A stretch of DNA of 64,000 nucleotides from Fragum whitleyi (Eukaryota; Mollusca; Bivalvia; Cardiida; Cardiidae), in contig OX411543.1 in assembly GCA_948146395.1 (NCBI GenBank), forward strand, positions 27,172,026-27,236,025, in the 5' to 3' direction. This document shows, in pieces, positions 12,701 to 24,179 of this stretch. Within the stretch, counting starts at the first letter, position 1. Every line of letters starts with the position of its first letter. Below the pieces are notes generated by a model that had not been told where the DNA came from, did no database searches, and worked only from the letters and a program-made list of their open reading frames with translations. Made by a program: the position numbers and the translations under genes.

Positions 12701-13076
12701 GATGAAAGAATTTCTTCCTAACCAAGCTCAAAAATTTCTCATTACAGCCAAACGAAAAATTTCTCACTCCAGTCAGGTAAACAAAAATCCTACCTGGCCA
12801 GATGAAAAATTAAATATTCGACTCCAATGGGATTCGAACCCGGGACCTCTACATCCCAAAGCGAGTGCTCTACAACGTCGCAATTAAGGCTAACTTGTAC
12901 GACAAGGCAGTACAAACACACCTTATACACATCTCGGCTACACCAGATGAAAAAAAATCTTCCTAACGAAGCTGAAAAATTTCTCATTACAGCCAAACGA
13001 CAAATTTCTCACCACAGTCAGGTAAAAAAAAAAATTCCTACCTGGTCAGATAAAAAAAATTCTTCCTAACCAAGCT

Positions 13077-13520
13077 CAGGCCTCCTAGTGAAACCTTTAA
13101 AACCTTTAAAAACCTTTAATTTCAGAGCAAACCTTTAAAACCTTTACATTTCCCCAGAAAACCTTTAAAACGCCAAAATAGCCTGTAATTCTCACTCAAA
13201 ACCTTTATATTTGCTCTGAATGGTTGATGTGCTAGCTGAAAGCAAGTAATGGCTTTTGTTCTGCATTTTCCATTCTTATATGTGTAGGTAAAAAATGCTG
13301 CTTTTGTTTCTTCCATCTTGAGTTTTTCAGAATGCAGTATATAACATAAAAAAACGACTTTGGTATGACTATGGGTTCAATAAAGAAATAAGAACCTCGA
13401 CAAAAATAGCCTTTATTTACTCTTTAATTTTTTCATATTTTACACTAAAAGGCCTTTATTTTCATACATTGGAGCCTTTATAAAAACCTTTATTTTCGTT
13501 TAGGCCTGCTAGGAGGCCTG
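13077..13520. mobile_element. hAT-like non-autonomous DNA transposon (444 bp) inside the array
   Basis: It interrupts a satellite unit. The terminal inverted repeats are CAGGCCTCCTAG and CTAGGAGGCCTG, flanked by CAAGCT on both sides (13071-13076 and 13521-13526), which occurs once in an uninterrupted unit. The interior is A+T-rich with many AAACCTTTAAAACC-type repeats and no transposase. The CAGG...CCTG termini suggest hAT. However, the visible duplication is 6 bp rather than the 8 bp usual for hAT, so the superfamily is uncertain. Confidence 0.75.
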
Positions 13521-16500
13521 CAAGCTGAAAAATTTCTCATTACAGCCAAACGAAAAATTTCTCACCCCAGTCAGGCAAAAAAAAAAATCCTACCTGGCCG
13601 ATGAAAAATTCAATATTCGACTCGAATGGGATTCGAACCCTGGACCTCTACATCCCAAAGCGAGTGCTCTACCACGTCGCTATTAAGGCTAACTTGTACG
13701 ACAAGGCAGTACAAACACACCTTATACACATCCCGGCTACACCAGATGAAAAAAATCTTCCTAACTAAGTTTAAAAATTTCTCATTACAGCCAAACGAAA
13801 AATTTCTCACCCCAGTCAGGTAAAAAAAACTTCATACCTGGTCAGATGAAGGAATTTCTTCCTAACAAGCTGAAAAATTTCTCATTACAGCCAAACAAAA
13901 AATTTCTCATCCCAGTCAGGTAAAAAAAATTTCCTACCTGGCCAGATGAAAAATTAAATATTGGACTCCAATGGGATTCGAACCCGGGACCTCTACATCC
14001 CAAAGCGAGTGCTCTACCACGTCGCTATTAAGGCTAACTTGTAAGACAAGGCAGTACAAACACACCTTATACACATCCCGGCTACACCAGATGAAAAAAA
14101 ATCTTCCTAACCAAGCTGAAAAATTTCTCATAACAGCCAAACGAAAAATTTCTCACCCCAGTCAGGTAAAAAAAAAACTTCATACCTGGTCAGATGAAGG
14201 AATTTCTTCCTAACAAGCTGAAAAATTTCTCATTACAGCCAAACAAAAAATTTCTCATCCCAGTCAGGTAAAAAAAGTTTCCTACCTGGCCAGATGAAAA
14301 ATTAAATATTGGACTCCAATGGGATTCGAACCCGGGACCTCTACATCCCAAAGCGAGTGCTCTACCACGTCGCTATTAAGGCTAACTTGTAAGACAAGGC
14401 AGTACAAACACACCTTATACACATCCCGGCTACACCAGATGAAAAAAAATCTTCCTAACCAAGCTGAAAAATTTCTCATTACAGCCAAACCAAAAATTTC
14501 TCACCCAAGTCAGGTAAAAAAAAAAAAAACCTGGTCAGATGAAAGAATTTCTTCCTAACCAAGCTGAAAAATTTCTCATTACAGCCAAACGAAAAAATTC
14601 TCACCCCTGTCAGGTTAAAAAAAATTCCTACCTGGTCAGATGAAAGAATGTCTTCCTAAACAATCTGAAAAATTTCTCATTACAGCTAAACGAAAAATTT
14701 CTCACCCCAGTCAGGTAATTAAATATCCTCCCTGGCCAGATGAAAAAATTTCTTCGTAACCAAGCTGAAAAATTTCTCATTACAGCCAAACGAAAAATTT
14801 CTCACCCCAGCCAGGTAAAAAAAATCCTACCTGGCCAGATGTAAAATTAAACATTCGACTCCAATGGGATTCGAACCCGGGACCTCTACATCCCAAAGCG
14901 AGTGCTCTACCACGTAGCTATTACGGCTAACTTGTACGACAAGGCAGTACAAACACACCTTATACACATCCCGGCTTCACCAGATGAAAAAATTTCTACC
15001 TAACCAAGCTGAAAAAATTCTCATTACAGCCAAACGAAAAATTTCTCACCCCAGTCAGGTAAAAAAAAATTCCTACCTGGTCAGATGAAAACATTTCTTC
15101 CTTACCAAGCTGAAAAATTTCTCATTACTGCCAAACGAAAAATTCTTACCCAAGTCAGGTAAAAAAAATTTCCTACCTGGTCAGATGAAAGAATTACTTC
15201 CTAACCAAGCTGAAAGATTTCTCATAACAGCCAAACGAAAAATTTCTCACCCCAGTCAGGTAAAAAAATTTCCTAGCTGGCCAAATAAAAAAAATTCTTC
15301 CTAACCAAGTTACAAAAATTCTCATTACAGCCAAACAAAAATTTCTCAACCCAGTAAGGTAAAAAAAAAATTCCTACCTGGTCAGATGAAAGAATTTCTT
15401 CCTAACCAAGCTGAAAAATTTCTCATCACAGCCAAACGAAAAATTTCTCACCCCAGTCAGGTAATTAAATATCCTCCCTGGCCAGATGAAAAAATTTTTC
15501 CTAACCAAGCTGAAAATTTTCTCATTACAGCCAAACGAAAAATTTCTCACCCCAGTCAGGTAAAAAAAAATCCTACCTGGCCAGATGTAAAATTAAATAT
15601 TCGACTACAATGGGATTCGAACCCGGGACCTCTACATCCCAAAGCGAGTGCTCTACCACGTCGCTATTAAGGCTAACTTGTACGACAAGGCAGTACAAAC
15701 ACACCTTATACACATCCCGGCTACACCAGATGAAAGAATTTCTTCCTAACCAAGCTGAAAATTTTCTCATTACAGCCAAACGAAAAATTTCTCACCCCAG
15801 TCAGGTAAAAAAAAAAAACCTGGTCAGATGAAAGAATTTCTTCCTAACCAAGCTGAAAAATTTCTCTTTACAGCCAAACGAAAAATTTCTCACCCCAGTC
15901 AGGTAAAAAAAATTCTTACCTGGCCAGATGAAAGAATTTCTTCCTAACCAAGCTGAAAAATTTCTCATTACAGCCAAACGAAAAATTTCCCACCCCAGTC
16001 AGGTAAAAAAAATTTCTACCTGGTCAGATGAAGGAATTTCTTCCTAACCAAGCTGAAAAATTCTCATTACAGCCAAACGAAAAATTTCTCACCCCAGTCA
16101 GGTAAAAAAATTTCCTACCTGGCCAGATGAAAGAATTTCTTCCTAACTAAGCTGAAAAATTTCTCATTACAGCCAAACGAAAAATTTCTCACCCCAGGCA
16201 GGTAAAAAAAAATCCTAGCTGGCCAGATGAAAAATTTACTATTCGACTCGAATGGGATTCGAACACGGGACCTCTATATCCCAAAGCTAGTGCTCTACCA
16301 TGTCGCTATTAAGGCTAACTTGTACGACAAGGCAGTACAAACACACCTTATACACATCTCGGCTACACCAGATGAAAAAAATTCTTCCTAACGAAGCTGA
16401 AAAAATTCTCATTTCAGCCAAACAAAAAATTTCTCACCACAGTCAGGTAAAAAAAAAAATCATACCTGGTCAGATGGAAGAATTTCTTCCTTACCAAGCT

Positions 16501-18902
16501 GAAAAAATTCTCTTTACAGCCAAACGACAAATTTCTCACCCCAGTCAGGTAAAGAAAAATTTCCTACCTGGTCAGATGAATGAATGTCTTCCTAAACAAG
16601 CTGAAAAATTTCTCATTACAGCCAAACGAAAAATTTCTCACCCCAGTCAGGTTATTAAATATCCTACCTGGCCAGATGAAAAAAATCTTCCCAACCAAGC
16701 TGAAAATTTTCTCATTACAGCCAAACGAAAAATTTCTCACCCAAGTCAGGTAAAAAAATCCTTCTTAGCCAGATGTAAAATTAAACATTCGACTCCAATG
16801 GGATTCGAACCCGGGACCTCTAAATCCAAAAGCGAGTGCTCTACCACGTCGCTATTAAGGCTAACTTGTACGGCAAGACAGTACAAACACACCTTATACA
16901 CATCCCGGCTACACCAGATGAAAAAAATTCTTCCTAACCAAGCTTAGAAATTTCTCATTACATCCAAACGAAAAATTTCTAATCCCAGTCAGACCTGTAG
17001 AAAAATACTTCATACCTGGTCAGATGAAAAAATTTGTTCCTAACCAAGCTGAAAAAAATTCTCATTACAGCCAAACGAAAAATTTCTCACCCCAGTCAGG
17101 TAAAAAAATTCCTACCTGGCCAGATGAAAAAATTTCTTCCTAACCAAGCTGAAAAATTTCTCATTACAGCCAAACGAAAAATTTCTCACCCCAGTCAGGT
17201 AAAAAAAAAATTCCTACCTGGCCAGATGAAAAATTAAATATTCGACTCCAATGGGATTCGAACCCTGGAGCTCTACATCCCAAAGCGAGTGCTCTACCAC
17301 GTCGCTATTAAGGCTAACTTGTACGCCAAGACAGTACAAACACACCTTATACACATCCAGGCTACACCAGATGAAAAAATTTCTTCCTAACCAAGCTGAA
17401 AAAATTCTCATTACAGCCAAACGAAAAATTTCTCACCCCAGTCAGGTAAAAAAATTTCCTACCTGGCCAGATGAAAAAATTTCTTCCTAGCCAAGCTGAA
17501 AAATTTCTCATTACAGCCAAACGAAAAATTTCTCACCCCAGTCAGGTAAAGAAATATCCTACCTGGCCAGATAAAAAAATTTCTTCCTAACCAAGCCGAA
17601 AAATTTCTCATTTCAGCCAAACGAAAAATTTCTCACCCCCTTCAGGTAAAAAAAAAATTCCTACCTGGCCAGATAAAAAATTTAGTATTCGACTGCAATG
17701 GGATTCAAACCCGGGACCTCTACATCCCAAAGCGAGTGCTCTACCACGTCGCTATTAAGGCTAACTTGTACGACAAGTCAGTACAAACACACCTTATACA
17801 CATCCCGGTTACACCGGATGAAAAAAAAAATCTTCCTAACCAAGCTGAAAAATTTCCCATTACAGCCAAACGAAAAATTTCTCACCCCAGTCAGGTAAAA
17901 AAATTCCTACCTGGTCAGATGAAAACATTTCTTCCTTACCAAGCTGAAAAATTTCTCCTTACTGCCAAACGAAACATTTCTCACCCAAGTGAGGTAAAAA
18001 AAATTCCTACCTGGTCAGATGAAAGAATTTCTTCCTAACCAAGCTGAAAAATTTCTCATTACAGCCAAACGAAAAATTTCTCACCCCAGTCAGGTAAAAA
18101 AAATTCCTACCTGGCCAAATAAAAAAATTTCTTGCTAACCAAGTTGAAAAAATTCTCATTACAGCCAAACAAAAAATTTCTCAACCCAGTCAGGTAAAAA
18201 AAAATCCTACCTGGTCAGATGAAAGAATTTCTTCCTAACCAAGCTGAAATTATCTCATTACAGCCAAACGAATTATTTCTCACCCCAGTCAGATTAAAAA
18301 AACCCTACCTGGCCAGGTGAAAAGGTTTCTTCCTAACCAAGCTGAAAAAATTCTCTTTACAGCCAAACGAAAAATTTCTCGCCTCAGTCAGGTAAAAAGA
18401 TTTCCTACCTGGCCAGATGAATAAAATTCTTCCTAACCAAGCTGAAAAATTTCTCATTACAGCCAAACGAAAAATTTCTCACCTCAGTCAGGTAAAAAAA
18501 AAATTCCTACCTGGACAGATGAAAAAATTAAATATTTCTCATTACAGCCAAACGAAAAATTTCTCACCCCAGTCAGGTAAAAAAAATTCCTACCTAGCCA
18601 GATGGAAAATTAAATATTCGACTCCAATGGGATTCGAACCCGGGACCTCTACATCCCAAAGCGAGTGCTCTACCACGTCGCTATTAAGGCTAACTTGTAC
18701 GATAAGGCAGTACAAACACACCTTATACACATCCCGGCTAAACCAGATGAAAAAATTTCTTCCAAACCAAGCTGAAAAATTTCTCATTACAGCCAAACGA
18801 AAAATTTCTCACCCCAGTCAGGTAAAAAAAAATTTCCTACCTGGTCAGATGAAAGAATTTCTTCGTAACCAAGCTGAAGAATTTCTCATTACAGCCAAAC
18901 AA

Positions 18903-19269
18903 CATTTTTTAGCTGAAATTCAAGAATCTGAAGACATTTATATCAAGATTCGATGGTTTTATGTCAGTGCCTTAAGGGAGAAGCGTTGGCAACGTCAAAT
19001 GTTTTTACTCAAAGTTTTGAGGGCTAACGCCATTTTTACTGATGTCATCGAGATTTTCTAAGGTTTTTCTGTATACATGTATATCAAAAATAGTCTGTCT
19101 ATGTACATCCAAGGTTGATCATGAGATTGGCTGAGTGGTGTTCCAAATGGCATTGATAGATGCATGCAATGACAGACATGTTGGACACAACTCCATGGTA
19201 ATAGCCAGAGTGGTGAATCCAGAGAGGTTTCGAGTGGTTTCAAAAGAACTTTTGTAAGAATCCAAATAA
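18903..19269. repeat. array edge and dispersed repeat shared with 52300-52500
   Basis: The satellite stops at about 18902. The following sequence (about 18950-19135) resembles 52310-52490: 'ATGTCAGTG', 'GGGAGAAGCG', 'CAAAGTTT', 'GGTTGATC.TGAGATTGG'. No gene is recognised. Confidence 0.55.
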
Positions 19270-19680
19270 GATATATTTGTTAAACATTTATGCCCCATCT
19301 CCAAATGGCAGGACACTGGTTTATTTCTTGTCAATGTTTTTTGTGCTTTGAGATAAACATGAAGTATTAAAAAAACAAGTTTTAAATTTAACAAACGGCA
19401 GTAACTCAGACAAAATAAATAGAAGAGTGATGATTCTATATACACTGCATTTCGAGGGCTCAGTGCGAAACAGTTGTAACTCCCTATAAACATATAGGGA
19501 GTTACAACCATTTCACGCTGAGCCATCGATTTCTTCTCAATGAGATTCAGTGCCATGATTATAGCTTGCATACATTTCAAGTTATGCTTTGGACAAAAAT
19601 AGCCTACAGACTGAGCAACCAATGGACCAAAAGACAAGTGCAAAGAATATTAATCCTCTTTTTAGAAGGTAGGCATAACT
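19270..19680. repeat. dispersed repeat (TTTATGCCCC family) with a nested palindrome
   Basis: It starts 'TTAAACATTTATGCCCC' and ends near 'GGTAGGCATAACT', like the family member at 25589-26150. A palindromic element (19457-19524) is embedded in it. The open frames here are not convincing genes. Confidence 0.45.
19457..19524. repeat. palindromic MITE copy 1 (~68 bp)
   Basis: The arms GGCTCAGTGCGAAACAGTT and its inverse (ending ACGCTGAGCC) fold with TAACTCCCTAT/ATAGGGAGTTA around a 4-6 nt loop. Related palindromes are at 24662, 51577 and 63740. Confidence 0.75.
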
Positions 19681-19721
19681 TTTGTATTTTCATGAAAAAT
19701 TTCAATTAATTTTTAGTACTA

Positions 19722-20663
19722 CGAGGGTCATCCAAGAAAAAGTGAGACTGGTTCTATATCTCTAAAACTAATTAAGATATTAAAAAAAAAATTTAAATGC
19801 AAGTACATTATTTTCTCTTACATTTATTTTTCATTTCAACCAGTATGTTTCCTTGACATAATGTTGATGACGTTACAAAGAATGTTTACCATGGCCAGAT
19901 GACAATCAAAATGAAAGAAATATTAGGTCTTTTAAATGTATTATTTAAAGAAATTAAAAAACATGGAAACGCTGTTTTGCGATGAATATAAAATATATGG
20001 ATAAAGTACTTTCTCACTGTATCTTATTTCTACAAATTACTTTTTTCATCAGTGGTAAAATTGAACTTTGGTAAAATACATCCTTTTTGAATGATTTTGA
20101 TAACAAAAACATTATATTTCAAAGAAGATATTTGCAGTTTAAATTTTAATAAAGAATTATTTGTTATAGATACCGTCTAAAAGCTTTAAGAAAGACATCA
20201 AATGCAAATCTGTTGTCAAAACTTACGAGTACATCAATGCAGAATTTCATTTGAATACCCTCCCGATTTTTTCAAAACGATGTAACAGTTGTTGTCAGAT
20301 TAAAGGAATGTATTTGCCAGAAATTTGGCATTATTTCCTTTGAAAATTTTCTAGCTGTTGTTTTCCATTAAGATATAATACCAGAAAACATTTATCAGTG
20401 TAATTTGAGTTAAAATCACCACCAGGTAGTATAATTTGAAAGTTTTTTGTAACATGGAGACAGAGAGGCTAACATGGCCATTATGACAAAATGGCACCTC
20501 ATTCTGTTGCCTAGCAACAATGGTTTCATTTAATGTATGAAGATATAGGACTGCCAAACATTGAAGGAAGTGTTATACTTAACAATATTAGAATAATATT
20601 CTCATATATATGAACTAGTTAGGCATTATAGCACAAGTCTCACTTTTTATTGGATGACCCACA
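19722..20663. mobile_element. mariner-like non-autonomous element (942 bp)
   Basis: The inverted termini CGAGGGTCATCCAAGAAAAA and TGTGGGTCATCCAATAAAAA (the latter read on the minus strand) continue with AGTGAGAC, and TA dinucleotides flank both ends. The ...GGGTCATCCAA terminus is typical of some mariner lineages. The interior is A+T-rich, with no transposase DDE frame visible on either strand, so it is a non-autonomous or strongly decayed copy. Confidence 0.75.
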
Positions 20664-21132
20664 TACTAGGCATTTAACCCTCCAACTTGTATGTTTGAAA
20701 TCCCTTTATTCCATTCCAGGATCTATCTCAGAGCTCTTGCTTCTAATCAATCTTGGCAATAAACAACAAAGATTGTATCTCAGTATACTTAATTTTTATT
20801 TCCATATTTTATACAGTATAAATGGTTTTGTATCAACATAGGTACAAGTATATCACATTAAAAAATTATAAATAATTAAAAAAAAAGAGGAAAACATGAT
20901 GATGAATCGCAACAGAAAGGATATCTAGGAAATATTCCTATTCTCATTCACAATATGAGGCTTCGAAACTAACTTCTTAGAGAATGGAGTCAAATGGACT
21001 TCCATGTTATGAAATCAGGGAGTCTTAGCTAAAATTTGGTTGTCTGAATTACCATGTTACTGGGAGAAAATTGTGAAAAAAGTAACAAGCATTTTCTTCC
21101 TTTCAACAATAATTCCTCAAAAATTATAAAAA
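20664..21132. other. intergenic, nothing recognised
   Basis: This is A+T-rich sequence. A 63-codon open frame at 20650-20841 overlaps the mariner end and has no recognisable domain. Confidence 0.4.
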
Positions 21133-21133
21133 A

Positions 21134-21442
21134 AACAAGATGTGTTTGTGAAACACGAATGCCCCCGTAACGGCATTTTTTTTCAAAGTTTGAACTTGAC
21201 AGATGACCTTGACCTTGTCACATGACCTTGACTTTGGTACCAGCAAATGCGGATCATTGAGATCTATCATCATGCCAAATATTAGCTTTGTATCTTGAAT
21301 AGGCTTGAAGATATTGGTAAGGTTAAGTTTTCGGGTTAAGTTTTCGGACAGACGGACAGACATACAGACAGACAGACAGACAGACAGACATGAGTAAAAC
21401 AATATGCCCCCGATCTATCGATGCATCGATGCGGGGGCATTA
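21134..21442. mobile_element. dispersed repeat family R1, copy a
   Basis: It starts AACAAGATGTGTTTGTGAAA, carries a TGACCTTGACCTTG block and a (GACAGACG)n run, and ends with the hairpin ATGCCCCCGATC...GATGCGGGGGCAT and an A-run. The family has seven copies in the window, at about 21134, 27336, 29018, 35518, 50149, 52047 and 61527. There is no coding potential. Confidence 0.8.
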
Positions 21443-21553
21443 AAATAAATTCAAATAATTAGATACAAGATAGAAGATACAACTTACAACCAAATGTTAA
21501 ATGGAAAAACTTTTGTATCAAATAGACGTGAAATTTTGACCAATAGAGTTTAT

Positions 21554-21695
21554 GGTTTGATACTAAGGAAATTTCTCAGATTACTTGTAGGTCAAAATAT
21601 GACCAAGAAGTTTTGTCTCCTGACTTTCTACATAAAGGTGTCCTGTCCACAAATAAAGGAGTCTCTGACTCGTGGACTCCCCTTAGTATCAAACC
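21554..21695. repeat. 142-bp inverted-repeat element
   Basis: The perfect 15-bp arms GGTTTGATACTAAGG (21554-21568) and CCTTAGTATCAAACC (21681-21695) flank a short interior that contains the smaller palindrome GGTCAAAATATGACC. It is probably a small MITE. It lies inside a 125-codon open frame (21494-21871) that has no known domain. Confidence 0.5.
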
Positions 21696-22008
21696 CTGTA
21701 ATAGTTCTCCAATACCAAAACATTGCTAGTTTTTTTAAGAAAAAAGCTATAGAAAAACATTGTGGTCACAAAATTAATGATTTCTTGCCCAAAACACAAG
21801 GTTTAATAAAATTTCGTCAACTCAATTTCAATTTTGTCGCCTGCAACTTCTTTGACATTGGACCAGTCTAAAATGTAAACATCTAATAAGGGATAAATTA
21901 ATTATCACTATGGTAATCCTGTCCTGAGAATAACCATAAGGGTCAGGGCTGGAGGTTACAAAACATTTTTTAGTGCTCATCTGAGAATTTTCTTAAAGTT
22001 AAGATTTC

Positions 22009-22095
22009 AATAAATGTATGAACATAAAAGATAATGTTAATAAGTTGTTTTTATAACAACTTAGTCATATTATCTTTTATGTCCATACATTTATT
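22009..22095. repeat. long hairpin, core of a foldback element
   Basis: The arms ATAAATGTATG.ACATAAAAG and their inverse extend through AAGTTGT...ACAACTT, forming a ~87-bp near-perfect hairpin. A related but decayed copy lies at about 55600-55750. Outer arms (about 21940-22195) are imperfectly inverted. Confidence 0.6.
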
Positions 22096-22228
22096 ATGGT
22101 ATTACAATAGAATTAAAAGCTTTAACCTTCAGTTAAGAGTTTAGACGACTCACGGTTGAGCAAAAGAAGAGTAAAATCTTGGACTCAGAAGTCTAACACC
22201 ATGTCTCTATTTATTCAATAAAAATCTT

Positions 22229-22645
22229 TATAATATGACTTACATCGAAGGAGTGAAATAAACCTGTTGAATATTTTAGATATTACATGGGTGTTATTAC
22301 ACTAGTGGAAAAACTATGCAAATGAACTTAGAGCGAATAGCATCGCTATTTTGTAACAGCGAAAAATGACGTCATAATGTGTATATGTGACATCAGTTTT
22401 AAATGGCGTTTTAGTTTTGCGGAAAATAGAAACTTTGAATTTCAAGATTTTTGACAATTTTTCTCAAAAATTCGGGTCATATTATAAATAGAATATATAA
22501 AATTTGTGCTAATGAAATACAGAATTATCAAACGAGTCATCTATAAACAGAAAAACTCGGCAATGCCTCGTTTTACCTGTTTATAGATGACTCGTTTAAT
22601 AAATTCAGTATTCGATGACCACTCATTTAATACCCTCTATTTATT
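22229..22645. mobile_element. dispersed foldback/MITE family R4, copy a
   Basis: Shared features with 26450-26872, 33678-34860 (interrupted) and 35480-36055 (interrupted) are: 'TATAATATGAC', 'GAAATAA', 'TATTACACTAGTGGAA', a TGACGTCA site (22367-22374), 'TTCGGGTCATATTATAAA', and an inner hairpin AACGAGTCATCTATAAACAG / CTGTTTATAGATGACTCGTT. Confidence 0.65.
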
Positions 22646-23300
22646 TCTCTTTTACAACCTAAATTGTGGGTTCTAATTGGATTTTTTGAATGTGGTTTAA
22701 CACTGCTATTAAACATTTTACAGACAGATGTAGTGCCTACCAATAGTTTCCTTTCATTTCTCTCACATTTACTACCATGACATACTTTCCTAGCCTCAAA
22801 GTGCTATTCCACCTAGGTGTACAATAATCATCCCATCCGAAGGAGAAAACTTAAAGATAGACTGCACTGTGTGTATATAGAATGTATATGCACTAAGTAC
22901 AGTCTTGCACTTAACCCTTTAAATATCTGTAAAGGAAATGTGCTGCTGATGGGTATCAAACCTGTGACCACCATATGAAGATGGGGAGTCTGGTCCACTA
23001 ACTGCATTCTGACAGTCGCAGGGTACTAATTGGAATTGTTTCTCTATTATGTATTTGTTTATTTTGTTTCAATGGGTTATTACACCACTTTCAACAATCT
23101 TTCAGTTATATCGCTGCAGCTGGAGCACCTCACAATGGATTCCTTGTATTTCTTACACCACTACTACCATTACATCTTTTCCTAGCCTCCAGCTGCTATT
23201 CCACATAGGCCTACAATTTAACAGAAATTCCAATGAGTATCAACAACATAGTGTTTGTATAAATATTATTGAAATATTCGATTTTTAGAACAATTCAAAA
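22646..23300. repeat. two decayed SINE fragments
   Basis: Sequences at about 22745-22850 and 23060-23225 match the body of the tRNA-SINE at 25841-26123 (GTTATATCGC, CTGGAGCACC, TTTCCTAGCCTC, GCTGCTATTCCACATAGG). About 22940-23030 resembles a decayed tRNA-like head. Confidence 0.55.
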
Positions 23301-23347
23301 TACCCACTCTATCTGTAGCCTTGCTTAAATATAGGGTCTTGATTTTA

Positions 23348-23507
23348 AGGTAGTGGACCTGTAATAGTTCTGCAGTGTTTCTGAGGTAATGAACTTTAAC
23401 AGTGTTAATCGGGGTTTCCTTATGATTTTCATTAAGAAGCCTCGGTTAGCATTGTGAAAGTTCATGAGGTTGGAAATGTTGCAGAACTAATACAGGTCCA
23501 CTACCTA
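23348..23507. repeat. 160-bp palindromic element (GGTAGTGGACC family), copy 1
   Basis: The arms AGGTAGTGGACCTGTAATAG and CAGGTCCACTACCT form a full-length hairpin with inner arms around GTTAATCGGGGTTTCC / AAGCCTCGGTTAGC. Related copies are at 41001-41155, 48405-48565 and 55228-55391. Confidence 0.7.
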
Positions 23508-24179
23508 AATTTCTTTGAGACTAGCAAATCTTAACCCCTATCCTGCTGAATTTATAATTATTTTTTTTAATTCATGTTGCCAAATATTTGGACAGTTTGA
23601 CCAGTTCATCTACGCAATAATGAAATAGGAAGCAGGCAGTAAAGGCTAAGATCAGACTTATCTTAAACTGTACCATCTGCCACAGATTTTTTGTAAGCAA
23701 GAATGTTGTGAACATTAGGGGATAGGTTAATTTTTTCATTAACACATTATTTTTCAAGTAGTAATTTTATCATAAAATGCACTACTTTTATCTCACTTTT
23801 GTGAGCATTGAGAAATATGTCTATGAAAATGGAAAAGTTTGTAAATTCATGAATTTTTCCATTTTCAATGCTTTATTTCTTCTGTATTCCTTTGATTTTT
23901 AAAAATATGTTATAAATTCTACTACTAGAATAGTTGTAGTATATATGTATGAATAGTATAATTAATGAATTTTGTTAGTCCTGTGAATGAGTAGGTTTTT
24001 CATACAGCAAAATATGCAAAGCAAACCCACAAAAGTAGTACATTGAAGAAGAAGAATACTTAAATAACATGTTTATTCTAGAAAAGGTTAACATCATCTC
24101 ATCCAAATAAATTACATAACGAATCAATCAAGTTTTCCTGACAATCATGATCAAAATTGTGAATTGATTAAAATAGCAA
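23508..24179. other. intergenic, nothing recognised
   Basis: This is A+T-rich sequence. The only local structure is a small inverted repeat near 23830-23865 (AATGGAAAAGTTTGTAAATT and its inverse). Confidence 0.4.

Larger units (their letters stand above)
5558..18700 (-). repeat. 22 degenerate tRNA-Pro(TGG)-like sequences within the array
   Basis: Each copy is about 71 nt on the minus strand. The 'GGGATTCGAACCC' block (reverse complement of the T arm) starts at 5567, 6012, 6665, 7011, 8063, 8820, 9264, 9610, 10383, 11130, 11878, 12829, 13628, 13973, 14321, 14866, 15612, 16254, 16800, 17253, 17700 and 18628. On the minus strand the B box GGTTCGAATCC matches the Pol III consensus. The A-box region TAGCGACGTGGTAGAGC is close to TAGCTCAGTGGTAGAGC. 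The anticodon loop TTTGGGA and the following AGAGGTCCCGGGTTC resemble tRNA-Pro with anticodon TGG. The acceptor and anticodon stems pair poorly, so these are tRNA-derived relics rather than working tRNA genes. Confidence 0.8.
5004..18902. repeat. ~13.9-kb satellite array: ~100-bp units with interspersed tRNA-like cassettes
   Basis: The basic unit is about 100 bp and recurs well over 100 times with small changes: CCAGTCAGGTAAAA, CCTACCTGGTCAGATGAAA, TTCTTCCTAACCAAGCTGAA, then two GAAAAATTTCTCA half-repeats split by TTACAGCCAAAC. The poly-A stretch varies in length. Cassettes of about 155 bp holding a tRNA-like sequence interrupt the array 22 times. Long blocks recur within it: about 5004-5520 with 7510-8030, about 6100-6700 with 8150-8870, about 9480-9770 with 12700-12990, about 10141-10570 with 11636-12070 and again near 15370-15790, and 13920-14160 with 14270-14510. 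This points to unequal exchange of higher-order blocks. Chance open frames on both strands encode no recognised protein. Confidence 0.93.

Noticed and set aside
5558..18700. Cluster of functional tRNA-Pro genes
   Set aside because: The acceptor and anticodon stems do not pair and the A box is altered. Only the T arm/B box is well kept.
5004..18902. Dozens of 60-215-codon open frames on both strands of the array (for example repeated KISHPSQVKK peptides)
   Set aside because: They follow the satellite unit and the tRNA-like cassette, occur in different frames, have no domains and break at indels. They are by-products of the repeat sequence.
5004..18902. CRISPR-like regular repeats
   Set aside because: The units are whole ~100-bp tandem repeats without unique spacers, and the window is eukaryotic.
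19119..19643. 174-codon minus-strand frame
   Set aside because: It runs through a dispersed repeat and a palindrome, with no domain.
21494..21871. 125-codon plus-strand frame
   Set aside because: No recognisable domain, A+T-rich composition, and it overlaps an inverted-repeat element. No neighbouring exon supports it.
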